Source: Cylindrospermum stagnale PCC 7417
GTDB taxonomy: Bacteria > Cyanobacteriota > Cyanobacteriia > Cyanobacteriales > Nostocaceae
NCBI RefSeq assembly: GCF_000317535.1
Contig: NC_019757.1
Location: forward strand, 4,305,501-4,369,500
DNA: 64,000 nt
Direction: 5' to 3'
The position numbers and the translations under genes were made by a program. Shown here in pieces: positions 63,700-64,000 of the stretch; positions within the stretch are counted from its first letter, which is position 1; every line of letters starts with the position of its first letter. The notes beneath the pieces were generated by a model. It was given only the letters and a program-made list of their open reading frames with translations, did not search any database and was not told where the DNA came from.

Positions 63700-64000
63700 A
63701 AAAAGAAAAGGAATAATAAACAGTTGGGGAACACCTGCCCAAATTAACACTTCTCATATTTGCAATGCATTATATTTTTGAATTTGGGCGAGATATAGCG
63801 GTAAAATATAAATTGAACCATACAGTCCCACGCCCAGCGAAACATTTACAATACTGGCTAAACCAAAGTTGCGCCGTCCCAAAAGCCGCAAATTAATAAA
63901 TGGTTGCTTGCGAGTTAATTCTATCAAGAAAAATAATCCTATAAAAATCGCCGCAATTATACTCAAGCGAACAATTAAACCTGAACTAAACTAATCTTTG
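63700..64000 (-). pseudogene. Decayed DHA2/EmrB-type MFS exporter, continues past window
   Basis: The reading frame shows SGLIVRLSIIAAIFIGLFFL, KQPFINLRLLGRRNFGLASI and YILPLYLAQIQKYNALQI, typical of helices 9-11 of DHA2 drug exporters. It has a TAG at about 63990 where Trp is expected and a TGA after NALQI where Gly is expected (then EVLIWAGVPQLFIIPF follows in frame). Two nonsense changes and loss of the end mark it as a pseudogene. Confidence 0.75.

Overview
The window looks like chromosomal DNA of a filamentous, heterocyst-type cyanobacterium (Nostoc/Anabaena group). Support comes from frequent HIP1 octamers (gcgatcgc), short tandem repeats of the kind typical of Nostocales (TCATTAG, GATTACC, TTTTAGA types), and cyanobacterial versions of clpP, rnb, argB, speA, ndk, scpA and ubiX. 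No tRNA, rRNA or CRISPR array was recognised.

Layout. 1-5255 (minus strand): two adjacent ECF metal importers. One is a cobalt-type CbiMNQO set, the other has a fused CbiM-PDGLE subunit (nickel or cobalt) whose ATPase is cut by the window edge. 5494-9450 (plus): an iron module of Tat-exported multicopper oxidase, lipoprotein with helix-hairpin-helix, ferritin-like protein and FTR1 permease. A perfect 7-1-7 inverted repeat lies in the divergent promoter region shared with the cobalt operon. 9547-12039: binding-protein lipoprotein, mobA and a secreted protein. 12149-16225: a 1358-residue NACHT-HEAT-metallophosphoesterase protein. 16226-35286: housekeeping genes mixed with long repeat-rich spacers, an NB-ARC protein coupled to aroK, an IS-transposase remnant and a GH44 glycosidase.

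36337-42230 is a complete Tn7-like transposon of 5,894 bp. It has perfect 24-bp terminal inverted repeats, an AGGTT target duplication on both sides, and only a TnsA-TnsB fusion, TnsC and a TnsD/TniQ-type protein, with no cargo. Its tnsC is split by a -1 frameshift located at an in-phase T_TTT_TTA heptamer, 5 nt before a stem-loop, exactly at the Walker B motif. This is either programmed frameshifting or a recent one-base deletion. A second array of short repeats just outside its right end may be the end of another element.

42481-57688 holds mostly ordinary genes (pdxH, scpA, an NDP-sugar transferase, speA, ndk, terC family, acs). It also has a salicylate-synthase-like enzyme read in frame with the tail of a broken methyltransferase.

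57855-62267 is a probable defence island. A pair of DUF4365-type proteins faces a tightly coupled four-gene operon that I read as an ABC-three-component conflict system: DUF2326 ATPase, middle component 6, and a C-terminal-domain protein. In this version the expected effector is replaced by a small helical adaptor domain, and the first gene of the operon encodes a second copy of that adaptor. The right edge has an Uma2 fragment, an SDR dehydrogenase and a decayed MFS exporter.
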